From Alteromonas sp. RKMC-009 (lineage in GTDB: Bacteria; Pseudomonadota; Gammaproteobacteria; Enterobacterales; Alteromonadaceae), in contig NZ_CP031010.1 of assembly GCF_003584565.2 (NCBI RefSeq), positions 1,984,001 to 2,048,000 of the forward strand: a DNA stretch of 64,000 nucleotides, given 5' to 3'. This document shows positions 26,227 to 33,857 of this stretch, piece by piece. Each line of letters opens with the position of its first letter. Position 1 is the stretch's first letter. The notes beneath the pieces are model-generated. The model was not told the origin of the DNA. It did no database searches and saw only the letters and a list, made by a program, of their open reading frames with translations. The translations under genes were made by a program, and so were the position numbers.

Positions 26227-26802
26227 TCAGGCAGGTTTGTTTGCCAACAGTTCACTGACTGTAAAGGCTTTTTTACCCAGGGTTGCCGCATCATTGCTCA
26301 TTCTTACCATGATTGAAAAATACACGTCTTCCATGGTCTGCGTTTCGACGGTCATGTCTGTAGTTTGCGCCGGGAATGGCTGGGCTACGCCGGAACAGCC
26401 TGACATTGTGCATTGTTCTTCCTGCAGTACAGGGATTTGAGCAGCACTGGTGTCTTTTACCAGGCGTTTGCCGGTAGTCATTTTACGTTCAACATCTGTC
26501 TTCACGATAGCCAGATACTGATAGCCGGCAGCCTTAGCGATTTCAGCGGCGCGGTATAAAGTATATTCCTGCACCAGCGCCGCATCGGTGGCTTCTGTGG
26601 CACGGAACATCACTCTGTACTCCGCATCAGACAGTTGAACAGATGAATATCCGTACTGTTTCTCAGATTTTGCCGCCTTATATGGCGTTGGCGCTGAGTC
26701 CGGTACACTGCTACAGGCACTGAGTACCAGCACACTTGCCGTTAGCACCGGTAAAAATACGTTGCGCGTTTTAATCATTAATCCTGATGCAAAACCTGGC
26801 AT
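26227..26802 (-). CDS. CC0125/CC1285-like lipoprotein
   Basis: 191 aa with lipobox LSAC after a signal peptide. The core, YGYSSVQLSDAEYRVMFRATEATDAALVQEYTLYRAAEIA in pieces and GYQYLAIV, matches the pattern of the CC0125/CC1285 lipoprotein family of unknown function. Two starts are possible: ATG 26802 (AAGGAC 6 nt upstream) and ATG 26778, which gives a tidier signal peptide. Downstream of the yqjD-like operon on the same strand, 9 bp after the preceding gene, so likely its last gene. Confidence 0.75.
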   Translation of the reverse strand: MPGFASGLMIKTRNVFLPVLTASVLVLSACSSVPDSAPTPYKAAKSEKQYGYSSVQLSDAEYRVMFRATEATDAALVQEYTLYRAAEIAKAAGYQYLAIVKTDVERKMTTGKRLVKDTSAAQIPVLQEEQCTMSGCSGVAQPFPAQTTDMTVETQTMEDVYFSIMVRMSNDAATLGKKAFTVSELLANKPA

Positions 26803-26811
26803 ATGGTGTCC

Positions 26812-27069
26812 TTATCCTAAGAAATTGAAAACTGCGGTGCGGGCAAAAGCAAACAGGGCCTGCCGGCGCTTGCCGGGCGGATCATCACTGGTTGCACCTT
26901 TCCAGGCACCGGCACCGAAACAGGTAAGCAGGGTTTCGGGGCGGGCAACAAAAAGTCTTGCTGTCACTTTAGCATGGTTCACTGCAACCGCACTTTCATA
27001 TTGCGATATTTCGTAGTTTTCCTGCGCCTTGTCACGGGCGCGCAGTGCCGAAGTTAAAAACAGGTTCAT
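26812..27069 (-). CDS. Hypothetical protein in the YqjK position of a yqjDE-like operon
   Basis: 85 aa. The N-terminal half is charged and helical (ARDKAQENYEISQYESAV), followed by TARLFVARPETLLTCFGAGAWKGA and a basic tail (GKRRQALFAFARTAV). It does not resemble E. coli YqjK closely in sequence, but has the same place (third gene after a DUF883 and a holin-like gene) and a similar hydrophobic middle. Its ATG overlaps the stop of the preceding gene (ATGA), so it is translationally coupled and very probably real. Confidence 0.7.
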   Translation of the reverse strand: MNLFLTSALRARDKAQENYEISQYESAVAVNHAKVTARLFVARPETLLTCFGAGAWKGATSDDPPGKRRQALFAFARTAVFNFLG

Positions 27070-27644
27070 GATTTTGTTTCCTCCTGTTTTTCCTCTTTGT
27101 TCACACCAACAGCCTGTAACAGCGTTCTGACTGCAGGCATCAGCGAGATGTAGCGGTAAGCATTTCTGGCTATCGCAAATGCAGCCACCGCCAGAGCGAG
27201 ATTAAGTACAAAAACAATCAGTGCTGTTATGCCGTTGTGAACGTTAAAATGATGCAATGTGATGGCGATACCGATATTGGCGATGAGCCAGCAGAAGCAG
27301 GCAAACACGAATGTCGCCAGAATTGATATGCCGGTGACGACCACTGATTGCCTGGCCACATTCACTTCGGCCGCGGTAAGGTCCGCCAGTGCTATCAATT
27401 CCTGCTGCTTTTGATACAGCACCCATTGAGCATTGGTTATCATGTCGTCCAGCGAAGGGTCAGACTCATCGGAAGTCTCTGCGTCTTCGTTGGCTGCGTC
27501 TTCAGCGTAAGGATCCTGACGGCCTTCCGGTGATTCTGAGCGGGAAGGAGAAAAACCCCGGTCAGTGTCACTGACCAGGGCTTCGTCGGGAATGTGCCCG
27601 GTGACCATCTCTTCACCGGGACCAGTCGGCTCCCTGACACTCAT
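27066..27644 (-). CDS. yqjE: Phage-holin-superfamily membrane protein, YqjE-like
   Basis: 192 aa from ATG 27644. A long acidic N-terminal extension (about 75 residues rich in Glu/Asp/Ser) precedes the YqjE/Phage_holin_3_6-type part: helical QKQQELIALADLTAAEVNVARQS, then two long membrane helices (TGISILATFVFACFCWLIANIGIAI and ITALIVFVLNLALAVAAFAIA). The start lies 1 nt after the yqjD-like stop. Despite the domain name there is no phage gene here; in enterobacteria these proteins are membrane proteins of stationary-phase cells. The acidic extension is longer than in E. coli YqjE. Confidence 0.82.
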   Translation of the reverse strand: MSVREPTGPGEEMVTGHIPDEALVSDTDRGFSPSRSESPEGRQDPYAEDAANEDAETSDESDPSLDDMITNAQWVLYQKQQELIALADLTAAEVNVARQSVVVTGISILATFVFACFCWLIANIGIAITLHHFNVHNGITALIVFVLNLALAVAAFAIARNAYRYISLMPAVRTLLQAVGVNKEEKQEETKS

Positions 27645-27645
27645 G

Positions 27646-27975
27646 TTACTTTTTACGTAAAAGTGAAGTAACCAGCATACCTGCAGCAAACGCGATACCA
27701 GCGGCTGCTACCGGGTTTTCAATAGCGTATTTACGTACGCCAGAGGCCTTCCATTTAGCATCCATCTGGGCCTTACGTGCTGCCATATTCTCAGCAGAGT
27801 CAGACGCGGTGGAGCGGATATTCTGTTCGGCACGGGCCGCTGATTCCGCCAGCTTATCTACAGACGAGTGCAGAGAAGCCTGAGCTTTGTCTGTAAAAGG
27901 ATGAGTCGAATCAGCCACACCGTTAGATGTCTTCGTTGCTGAAGCTGGTGAAGCGGTTGATGCTGCATTAGCCAT
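27646..27975 (-). CDS. yqjD: DUF883 protein, YqjD/ElaB-like
   Basis: 109 aa. Ala/Ser/Thr-rich amphipathic helix in the first 80 residues and a C-terminal tail anchor NPVAAAGIAFAAGMLVTSLL followed by RKK. This is the layout of YqjD/ElaB, C-tail-anchored proteins that in E. coli bind ribosomes in stationary phase. First gene of the four-gene minus-strand group; AAAGGAG upstream of ATG 27975 is strong. Confidence 0.88.
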   Translation of the reverse strand: MANAASTASPASATKTSNGVADSTHPFTDKAQASLHSSVDKLAESAARAEQNIRSTASDSAENMAARKAQMDAKWKASGVRKYAIENPVAAAGIAFAAGMLVTSLLRKK

Positions 27976-28147
27976 AATAATTTCTCCTTTTTGGAATGTT
28001 CACAAGGAGTATTGCAAGGCCAGTACCAATACGAGTATTAATTTAAATCATTGATAAGTAGTGGTTTTTGTTTCCGGTGAATTGATGTGTTTTGCCCAGG
28101 CCGGCGTTTGTTACAGGTTGCCTGTAATAATTGCAGGCAACCTCTTA

Positions 28148-30217
28148 CTAAAACAGCGTGGCGAGATCGTTCCGGTTAACCGGTTTGAGCAACGTGCCGG
28201 CGATGTCGACGTTTTTTAAGTCATTTTCATCAGGCTCGCGGCCACTGACAATGTATATCTTCAAATCTTTGTGGTCCTGACGGATATCGCTGGCAAGGCT
28301 GATCCCGTCAGCATCCGGCAGGGTTAAATCCAGCAGGGCGGCATCGAATGGCTTTATCGCAATGAGGGATTTCGCGTCGCGGGCATTATGTGCAACCTCA
28401 ACACTGTGGCCCAGGTGACTGAGCAACAGCTTCATCAACTCTGCAGCATCGTGATCATCTTCAACCAGTAATACCTGTTTTCCGTCAGAATCGCCGGGCT
28501 GATTGTCACTGCTATCTGAAAGCGGGGGAGAGGACTCTGTGTCAGGTGTTTTATAAGGTACAAACTCCAGCGCTTTATTAACATTGGATGCTTCATCTTC
28601 TGAAGGCTTTGCCATTCCCGGTGTGCTGATAAGATATCGATCCAAAATTTCAAACAGTGCCGGTTTATCGATGGGCTTGCCAAGCACATCATCAAATCCT
28701 TCGTCCAGCAGCGACTGTCTCAGGCCTTTTCTGCTGGCGGCGGTAATTGCTACTACGGCGACATTACACTGGTGTTTACGCATGGCTTTAAGGGCATCAA
28801 TGCCGTTCATCACCGGCATGTGTATATCCATCAGCACCAGGTGATAAGGTTTGCCCGCTTGTTCAGCCTGCAAAACGGCTTCCAGCGCTTTAACACCGTT
28901 CTCAGCATAGGACACAGTTGCATGACACTGACTGACCATATGACCGGTCAGCTTTCTCAGTTCACGTAAATCGTCAACGATAAGTACCCGGCCGGTGACA
29001 TGAAGATGGTTCTTGCTGAGTTCATCCGGTGTTGGCGCTGATAACCGGAAGACGTCAAAATGCTGTTCGCTGATGTCACCCGGATCAATGGTGAAGGAGA
29101 AAGTACTGCCGCGGCCAAATACTGACTCAACACTGATTTCTCCGCCCATTTTGGACACCAGTTCACGGCATATCGCCAGGCCCAGACCCGCGCCGCCATG
29201 GTTAGCCCGCATAACATCTTCAATCTGTTCAAAAGGACGAAAGATGTCACCCAGTTTGTTTGGGGGCATGCCGATACCCGAGTCGGTAACCCGGAATAAC
29301 AGCAATTCTTTATTATCAGATTTTCGGGGGGGCAGGGTTTCCACTGACACCCGGATGGTACCGGTATCAGTAAACTTAACCGCATTACTGATAAGGTTGA
29401 TTAATACCTGTCTGAGCCGGGTGGGATCGGCGGTAATAAAATCCGGAATGTCGTTTTGCGAAAAGACTTCCATGGAAAGCCCTTTGTCTTTCGCAGCCAG
29501 ATTCATCAGTGAATGGACGTCTGTGAGAAAGCCGTTGAGATTCACTTCTCTGAGTGAAAGCTCAAGCTTATTGGCCATAATGCGTGACATATCCAGCAAA
29601 TCGTTCAGCAAACTGAGCAGGTGTTTGCCATTGGTGTGGATAATCGACAATTCCTGGTTCATCGGTTCGTTGGCTTCATCGTCAAGCAGCAGCTCGGTAT
29701 AGCCCAGAATGGATGTCAGCGGTGTGCGTAACTCATGGCCAAGGTGGGCGAGGAACTTATCTTTTGCTTTATTTTGTTGCTCAACTTTATGACGTTCGAT
29801 GCGCTCGTTTTCTATTTCGCGACGAACCATGGCATATCGCATGGTCCGCATGAAACGGGGGGATTCGATTTCGCTTTTGTTCAGATAGTCAGCAGCACCG
29901 GCACGCATCACCATGTCATCCACCTGACTGTCTGTCTGTCCGGTCAGAATAACAACAGGAACGGTGATACCCGCAGCTTTAAAGGTGGCAAGCACATCAA
30001 GTGCATTTTCTGCCCCTAAAATGTAGTCCAGCAAACAAATGTCAAAGGTGCGCTTCTGAAAAGCATCTATGGCGGCCTTGCCGTTTGTCACCCATGTGAT
30101 GTGGAATTTAGGGTCTTCACACTGGGACATATAGTCGGCGGTGAGGAAATAATCATCCTCATCGTCTTCTACCAGTAAAACCCGAATAACTTCTGCCACG
30201 CTTGTTTCCCCGTGCAC
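28148..30217 (-). CDS. Hybrid histidine kinase, REC-HisKA-HATPase-REC-REC
   Basis: 689-aa cytoplasmic protein. Receiver 1 (residues ~10-130) has EDDEDD and Asp64 (CLLDYILG); its Lys position reads NKSE. HisKA carries His161 in GHELRTPL; the ATPase shows LINLISNAVKFT, DSGIGMP and GGAGLGLA. Receiver 2 (VLIVDDLREL, LMDIHMPVMNG) and receiver 3 (VLLVEDDHDA, ALLDLTLPDADG, LLKPVN) follow. There is no membrane segment, so it takes its signal from receiver 1, probably phosphorylated by another kinase. It is the last gene of the five-gene operon, 17 bp after the single-domain regulator. Confidence 0.93.
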   Translation of the reverse strand: MHGETSVAEVIRVLLVEDDEDDYFLTADYMSQCEDPKFHITWVTNGKAAIDAFQKRTFDICLLDYILGAENALDVLATFKAAGITVPVVILTGQTDSQVDDMVMRAGAADYLNKSEIESPRFMRTMRYAMVRREIENERIERHKVEQQNKAKDKFLAHLGHELRTPLTSILGYTELLLDDEANEPMNQELSIIHTNGKHLLSLLNDLLDMSRIMANKLELSLREVNLNGFLTDVHSLMNLAAKDKGLSMEVFSQNDIPDFITADPTRLRQVLINLISNAVKFTDTGTIRVSVETLPPRKSDNKELLLFRVTDSGIGMPPNKLGDIFRPFEQIEDVMRANHGGAGLGLAICRELVSKMGGEISVESVFGRGSTFSFTIDPGDISEQHFDVFRLSAPTPDELSKNHLHVTGRVLIVDDLRELRKLTGHMVSQCHATVSYAENGVKALEAVLQAEQAGKPYHLVLMDIHMPVMNGIDALKAMRKHQCNVAVVAITAASRKGLRQSLLDEGFDDVLGKPIDKPALFEILDRYLISTPGMAKPSEDEASNVNKALEFVPYKTPDTESSPPLSDSSDNQPGDSDGKQVLLVEDDHDAAELMKLLLSHLGHSVEVAHNARDAKSLIAIKPFDAALLDLTLPDADGISLASDIRQDHKDLKIYIVSGREPDENDLKNVDIAGTLLKPVNRNDLATLF

Positions 30218-30234
30218 TATTTATTGCTGCCCAC

Positions 30235-30687
30235 TTAATCGTGGGGTAACTCTACAAACTCAATCCAGTAACGTCCTAATGCCCGCATGAGGTCAACCAG
30301 ACCTTCAAAATTTACCGGCTTGGTGATATATGAAGCGCAGCCAAGATCATAGCCTCTCAGCATGTCTTCTTCCTCTTTCGAGGTCGTCAGAATGACTACA
30401 GGAATGCCTCTCAGAGACGGGTCAGCTTTGATTTCCTGTAACGCTTCACGGCCGTCCTTCCTGGGCATATTTAAATCCAGAAGAATGAGACTGGGGCGGG
30501 GCGAGTCTTTCGGATCGGCATATTTTCCTTCACGGCGCAGGTACTCCAGAAGCTCCACACCGTCTTCGACGCAGTACAGGTTATTCAGTACGCGGCTTTC
30601 TTTTAGTGCATCGAGGGTAAGCAAACGATCGTCTTCGTCGTCATCTGCCATCAGAATATTTATTGGTGTGCCATGTTTAAGAGACAT
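30235..30687 (-). CDS. Single-domain response regulator, Rcp1-like
   Basis: 150-aa CheY-like receiver without output domain. ADDDEDD at the acidic pocket, Asp acceptor in LILLDLNMPRKDG, Thr in VVILTTSKEE and Lys in YITKPVNF are all present, so it should be fully functional. The long loop around EYLRREGKYADPKDSPRP is typical of Rcp1-type regulators that pair with phytochrome- or CHASE3-type kinases. Its start overlaps the CHASE3 kinase gene by 11 bp, arguing that they are a cognate pair. Confidence 0.92.
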   Translation of the reverse strand: MSLKHGTPINILMADDDEDDRLLTLDALKESRVLNNLYCVEDGVELLEYLRREGKYADPKDSPRPSLILLDLNMPRKDGREALQEIKADPSLRGIPVVILTTSKEEEDMLRGYDLGCASYITKPVNFEGLVDLMRALGRYWIEFVELPHD

Positions 30688-32188
30688 GTTTTACTACTCC
30701 TTCGCTGTTTGTCGCAAACGGTTCGCCATTGACAGGCATCGTAATGACAAAGCGCGATCCTTTGCCAGGTTCACTGAATGCTTTTATAACGCCATTGTGC
30801 CGCTCTACTATCCGGCGGCACACGGCAAGTCCTATTCCCGTTCCTTTGTAGGCACTTCTGCCATGTAAACGCTGGAACGGCGCAAATATTTTTTCAGCAA
30901 AAGACTGTTCAAAGCCAATGCCGTTATCTTCAACTGTGATGGTTACCCATTCGTATTCATCTTTCAACAAAATGGGTTCGAGCTCTTCCTCTGTAGACGG
31001 GCGGGAATTCAGGGAAATAACCGGTGGGGTATCTTCAGATCTGAACTTAAGCGCGTTGGACATCAGATTGAGCAACAATTGTTCAATTTGCGTTTTATCG
31101 CACTGCACCACCGGCAGGGAGCCAGCATTAATAGTGGCTTTACTTTCTTCTATTGCAATTTCCAGGTCGCTGGTGACATTGTCGAGGATTTCAGACAAGG
31201 CAACTTCTGAGAAGTCCTTACCTCTTGTGGTCACCCGGGAGAAAGCGAGTAAGTCACTGATTAACATCGACATCCGTTCAGCTGCATTGAGCATGCGCTG
31301 CAGAAAGTCTCTTCCCCGTTCATCCATCACGTCAGCATAGCCAGCTTCCAGACGGTTACCGAAAGCGCGAATCTTCCTTAACGGTTCCTGTAAGTCATGG
31401 GAGGCGACGAAAGCGAAATCTTCAAGTTCGCGATTGCTCCGGGACAGCTCATCTGCATACAGTTTGAGTTCCTGCGTGCGACCCTCAATTTTATCTTCCA
31501 GTTCTTCATTGTATTCTTCCAGATCCCGCTGGTGTTTAACGGTTTCCCGCAAGTTAAGGCGCAATAAGATAAGAATGGCGATGATCAGCAAGCCGGTGGT
31601 GATACCGGAAATGATGAGGGTGGTTACCGAGTCTGAACGCAGGCGCATCAGGCTGTCGAGGTGCTTAACCTGAGCCTCTCTTTCTGTGGCATCCACCCTG
31701 TCATAACGTAAATCGAACTCATCGTATAAGCTCAGGCCCAAATCGGTATTCACCATAGATAATGCTTCAGAGTATTCACCGGCACGGGTAAGCTCTACGG
31801 TTTTGATAAGCTCGTTAATTTTCGCCTTACTCAAATCGATTAAATCTTCGATATTATCTTCCTGTTCGGGAAGATCCGATTCCACAGATGCGGCTTCAAC
31901 TTCTTCAAGCAGTTCATTGAGCTTGTTCAGGGTGATGGTGTAATCGGTGAGGTAGGCTTCATCTTTGGTTAGCAGGTAACCCCGTTGCCCGGATTCAGCA
32001 CGAAGTACAGCCATGTGAAGTTTATTGATAGCATTTATCACGCGGTTGGTACTGAACAGCCTGCTCTCAAGTGAGGCAAGCTCATCCAGTGTACTGACAA
32101 CGTAAAATGCATTACCGGTAATAATAACAATGACCACGGTAACCAGCGTGATCCAGCTGTAAGCAGATTGAACAACTTTATTCAGCAT
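30677..32188 (-). CDS. CHASE3 sensor histidine kinase
   Basis: 503 aa. Helix 1 (residues ~12-33), periplasmic CHASE3 domain (34-185; INKLHMAVLRAESGQRGYLLTKDEAYL), helix 2 (~192-212), coiled coil, HisKA with the acceptor in ASHDLQEPLRKI, and HATPase with LLNLMSNALKF, DNGIGF, YKGTGIGLAV. CHASE3 senses an extracytoplasmic signal of unknown nature. Third gene of the operon; 6 bp after the stand-alone phosphoacceptor-helix gene. Confidence 0.93.
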   Translation of the reverse strand: MLNKVVQSAYSWITLVTVVIVIITGNAFYVVSTLDELASLESRLFSTNRVINAINKLHMAVLRAESGQRGYLLTKDEAYLTDYTITLNKLNELLEEVEAASVESDLPEQEDNIEDLIDLSKAKINELIKTVELTRAGEYSEALSMVNTDLGLSLYDEFDLRYDRVDATEREAQVKHLDSLMRLRSDSVTTLIISGITTGLLIIAILILLRLNLRETVKHQRDLEEYNEELEDKIEGRTQELKLYADELSRSNRELEDFAFVASHDLQEPLRKIRAFGNRLEAGYADVMDERGRDFLQRMLNAAERMSMLISDLLAFSRVTTRGKDFSEVALSEILDNVTSDLEIAIEESKATINAGSLPVVQCDKTQIEQLLLNLMSNALKFRSEDTPPVISLNSRPSTEEELEPILLKDEYEWVTITVEDNGIGFEQSFAEKIFAPFQRLHGRSAYKGTGIGLAVCRRIVERHNGVIKAFSEPGKGSRFVITMPVNGEPFATNSEGVVKHVS

Positions 32189-32194
32189 ACATTA

Positions 32195-32419
32195 TTATTC
32201 CGCCGTGCCGCTGGCCAGTTCATCCATCATTTCTGTCAGGGCGTGGCTGCAATCTTTTGTACTTACGATAATTTTATCCAGCGCTTCCTGCGCTTTTTCT
32301 ACCGGAATATCGCCGTTCAGCGCCATCTTTACCAGTTCGGCCTGCATGGAGATGCGGTTAAGCGGTTTTCTTGCATCATGTACCCACTTTGCAATTACCG
32401 CCAGCTTTTCATCAGTCAT
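32195..32419 (-). CDS. Stand-alone histidine phosphoacceptor (DHp/HisKA-like) mini-protein
   Basis: 74 aa: helix 1 contains WVHDARKPLNRISMQAEL with His14, the H-box pattern of kinase dimerisation domains (H-D/E-x-R-x-P-L-N), and a second helix with an acidic, Cys-containing stretch (KIIVSTKDCSHALTEMMDELA). There is no ATP-binding domain at all. It is preceded by AAAGGA, lies 11 bp after the sigma-54 regulator gene and 6 bp before the CHASE3 kinase gene, so it is a genuine operon member. It may serve as a phosphotransfer intermediate, or as a decoy or partner subunit for the kinase; function is inference. Confidence 0.8.
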   Translation of the reverse strand: MTDEKLAVIAKWVHDARKPLNRISMQAELVKMALNGDIPVEKAQEALDKIIVSTKDCSHALTEMMDELASGTAE

Positions 32420-32430
32420 GGATCCTTTCC

Positions 32431-33765
32431 TCAGGACTCGTCTTTGCTCAAATCACCGTATGCGTGCAAACGGTTATAGAGTGTTTTGGTACTGATCCCC
32501 AGCATCTCTGCTGCCAGTGTTTTATTACCGTTCACTTTCTCGAGAGTGGCATAGATTAATTCTTTTTCCACATCCTCAATGGTCCGTCCGGCTTCCAGCG
32601 CCGTCGTCGTTGATTGTTTTTTCGCGAAAGGGGATTCAATTGTCTTCGGTAATTCTATGTTGGTTTTGTCCGGGTCACTCATGATGGCAGCACGGTGCAC
32701 AAAGTGACGCAGTTCACGTACGTTACCCGGCCAGTCGTAGGCAGTGAGGGTATCGAGCTGGGCTTCATCCCATTCAAAACGGGTATCATTTTCTTTATTG
32801 AATTCTTCAATAAATTGCATGGCCAGAAGCGGAATATCTTCTTTGCGTTCCCGCAATGGCGGGATCGTGATGGGAAACACGGCGAGACGAAAATAAATGT
32901 CTTCCCGCAATACTTTGCTCTCAGCGATTTCTTCCATCCGCCGGTTTGTCGCTGATACGACGCGGCAGTTTACCGGAATGGTTTTCGAGCCGCCCACGCG
33001 GATGACCACTTTATTTTCCAGCACCCGTAACAGGTTAGGCTGCATATCGATGGGCATTTCAGTGATCTCATCCAAAAACAGCGTACCGCTTTCAGCCTGT
33101 TCAAATACCCCTTCCTTACGGTTCACCGCGCCGGTGAAAGCGCCTTTTTCGTGACCAAATAATTCACTGCCGATCAATTCTTTAGAAAACGCACCACAGT
33201 TGGTGGCGATGTACGGGCCGGTTACATCAGAGGCCTGATGAATTGAAGCGGCAACCACTTCTTTACCCACGCCGCTTTCACCCAGCAACATGACGTTTGC
33301 GCTGGTGCGGCTTACCCGTTCAATAAGCTTGTATAATTCTTTCATTGGTGCAGATTCACCAATGAGATGACCGAAATACTTCTTAATTTTATTGCCACCG
33401 GAAGCCGGTTTTTCTTTTTTTCCGGACAGGGCCGCTTCGATGTCTTCCCGCTGTATGGGCTTGACCAGATAATCGATATTCGGTCCGCACAGGCCCTTGA
33501 TAATGCCCCGGACAGAAGGATGGCCGGTAATTAACGTCACTTTGGGACGTTTGGGCAAGGCATCGAGTTCTTCAAAAAGGTGTACGCCGCTACCATCGGG
33601 TAGCATGAAATCCAGCAGAACATGGTCGAAGGTTTCTTTTTCCAGCCATTCCCTGGCTTCGGCAAGGTTGCCTGCGGTCAGAATGTCATGACCCAAAAAT
33701 TCGATAATTGTGCAAGCTACCTCGGTAAACTCAGGGTCGTCATCCACAAGTAAAACAGTCAGCAC
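32431..33765 (-). CDS. Sigma-54-dependent response regulator (NtrC family)
   Basis: 444 aa. Receiver with DDD (8-10) and Asp52 (LLDFMLPDGSG); AAA+ domain (~135-365) with Walker A GESGVGKE, the sigma-54-contacting GAFTGA loop, and Walker B LFLDEITEMP; C-terminal Fis-type helix-turn-helix (NKTLAAEMLGISTKTLYNRL). It activates sigma-54 promoters when phosphorylated. The start is GTG 33765 with AAAGGA upstream. First gene of the five-gene operon; upstream 92 bp is AT-rich and shows no obvious sigma-54 site, so autoregulation is not visible. Confidence 0.94.
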   Translation of the reverse strand: MLTVLLVDDDPEFTEVACTIIEFLGHDILTAGNLAEAREWLEKETFDHVLLDFMLPDGSGVHLFEELDALPKRPKVTLITGHPSVRGIIKGLCGPNIDYLVKPIQREDIEAALSGKKEKPASGGNKIKKYFGHLIGESAPMKELYKLIERVSRTSANVMLLGESGVGKEVVAASIHQASDVTGPYIATNCGAFSKELIGSELFGHEKGAFTGAVNRKEGVFEQAESGTLFLDEITEMPIDMQPNLLRVLENKVVIRVGGSKTIPVNCRVVSATNRRMEEIAESKVLREDIYFRLAVFPITIPPLRERKEDIPLLAMQFIEEFNKENDTRFEWDEAQLDTLTAYDWPGNVRELRHFVHRAAIMSDPDKTNIELPKTIESPFAKKQSTTTALEAGRTIEDVEKELIYATLEKVNGNKTLAAEMLGISTKTLYNRLHAYGDLSKDES

Positions 33766-33857
33766 TGTGTTAGTCCTTTAGTAAAAATTATTGTCGCAAT
33801 GTACGTATTACAGGGTGTCTGCGGATTAAGATCACGCATTATTTTATAATTATAAAT

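Noticed and set aside
27066-27644. Phage remnant suggested by a holin-family domain
   Set aside because: The gene order DUF883-holin-small protein is the chromosomal yqjDE arrangement; no phage genes nearby.
29013-29702. 229-codon open frame opposite the hybrid kinase
   Set aside because: Shadow of the kinase gene; Ser/Arg-rich with no plausible domain.
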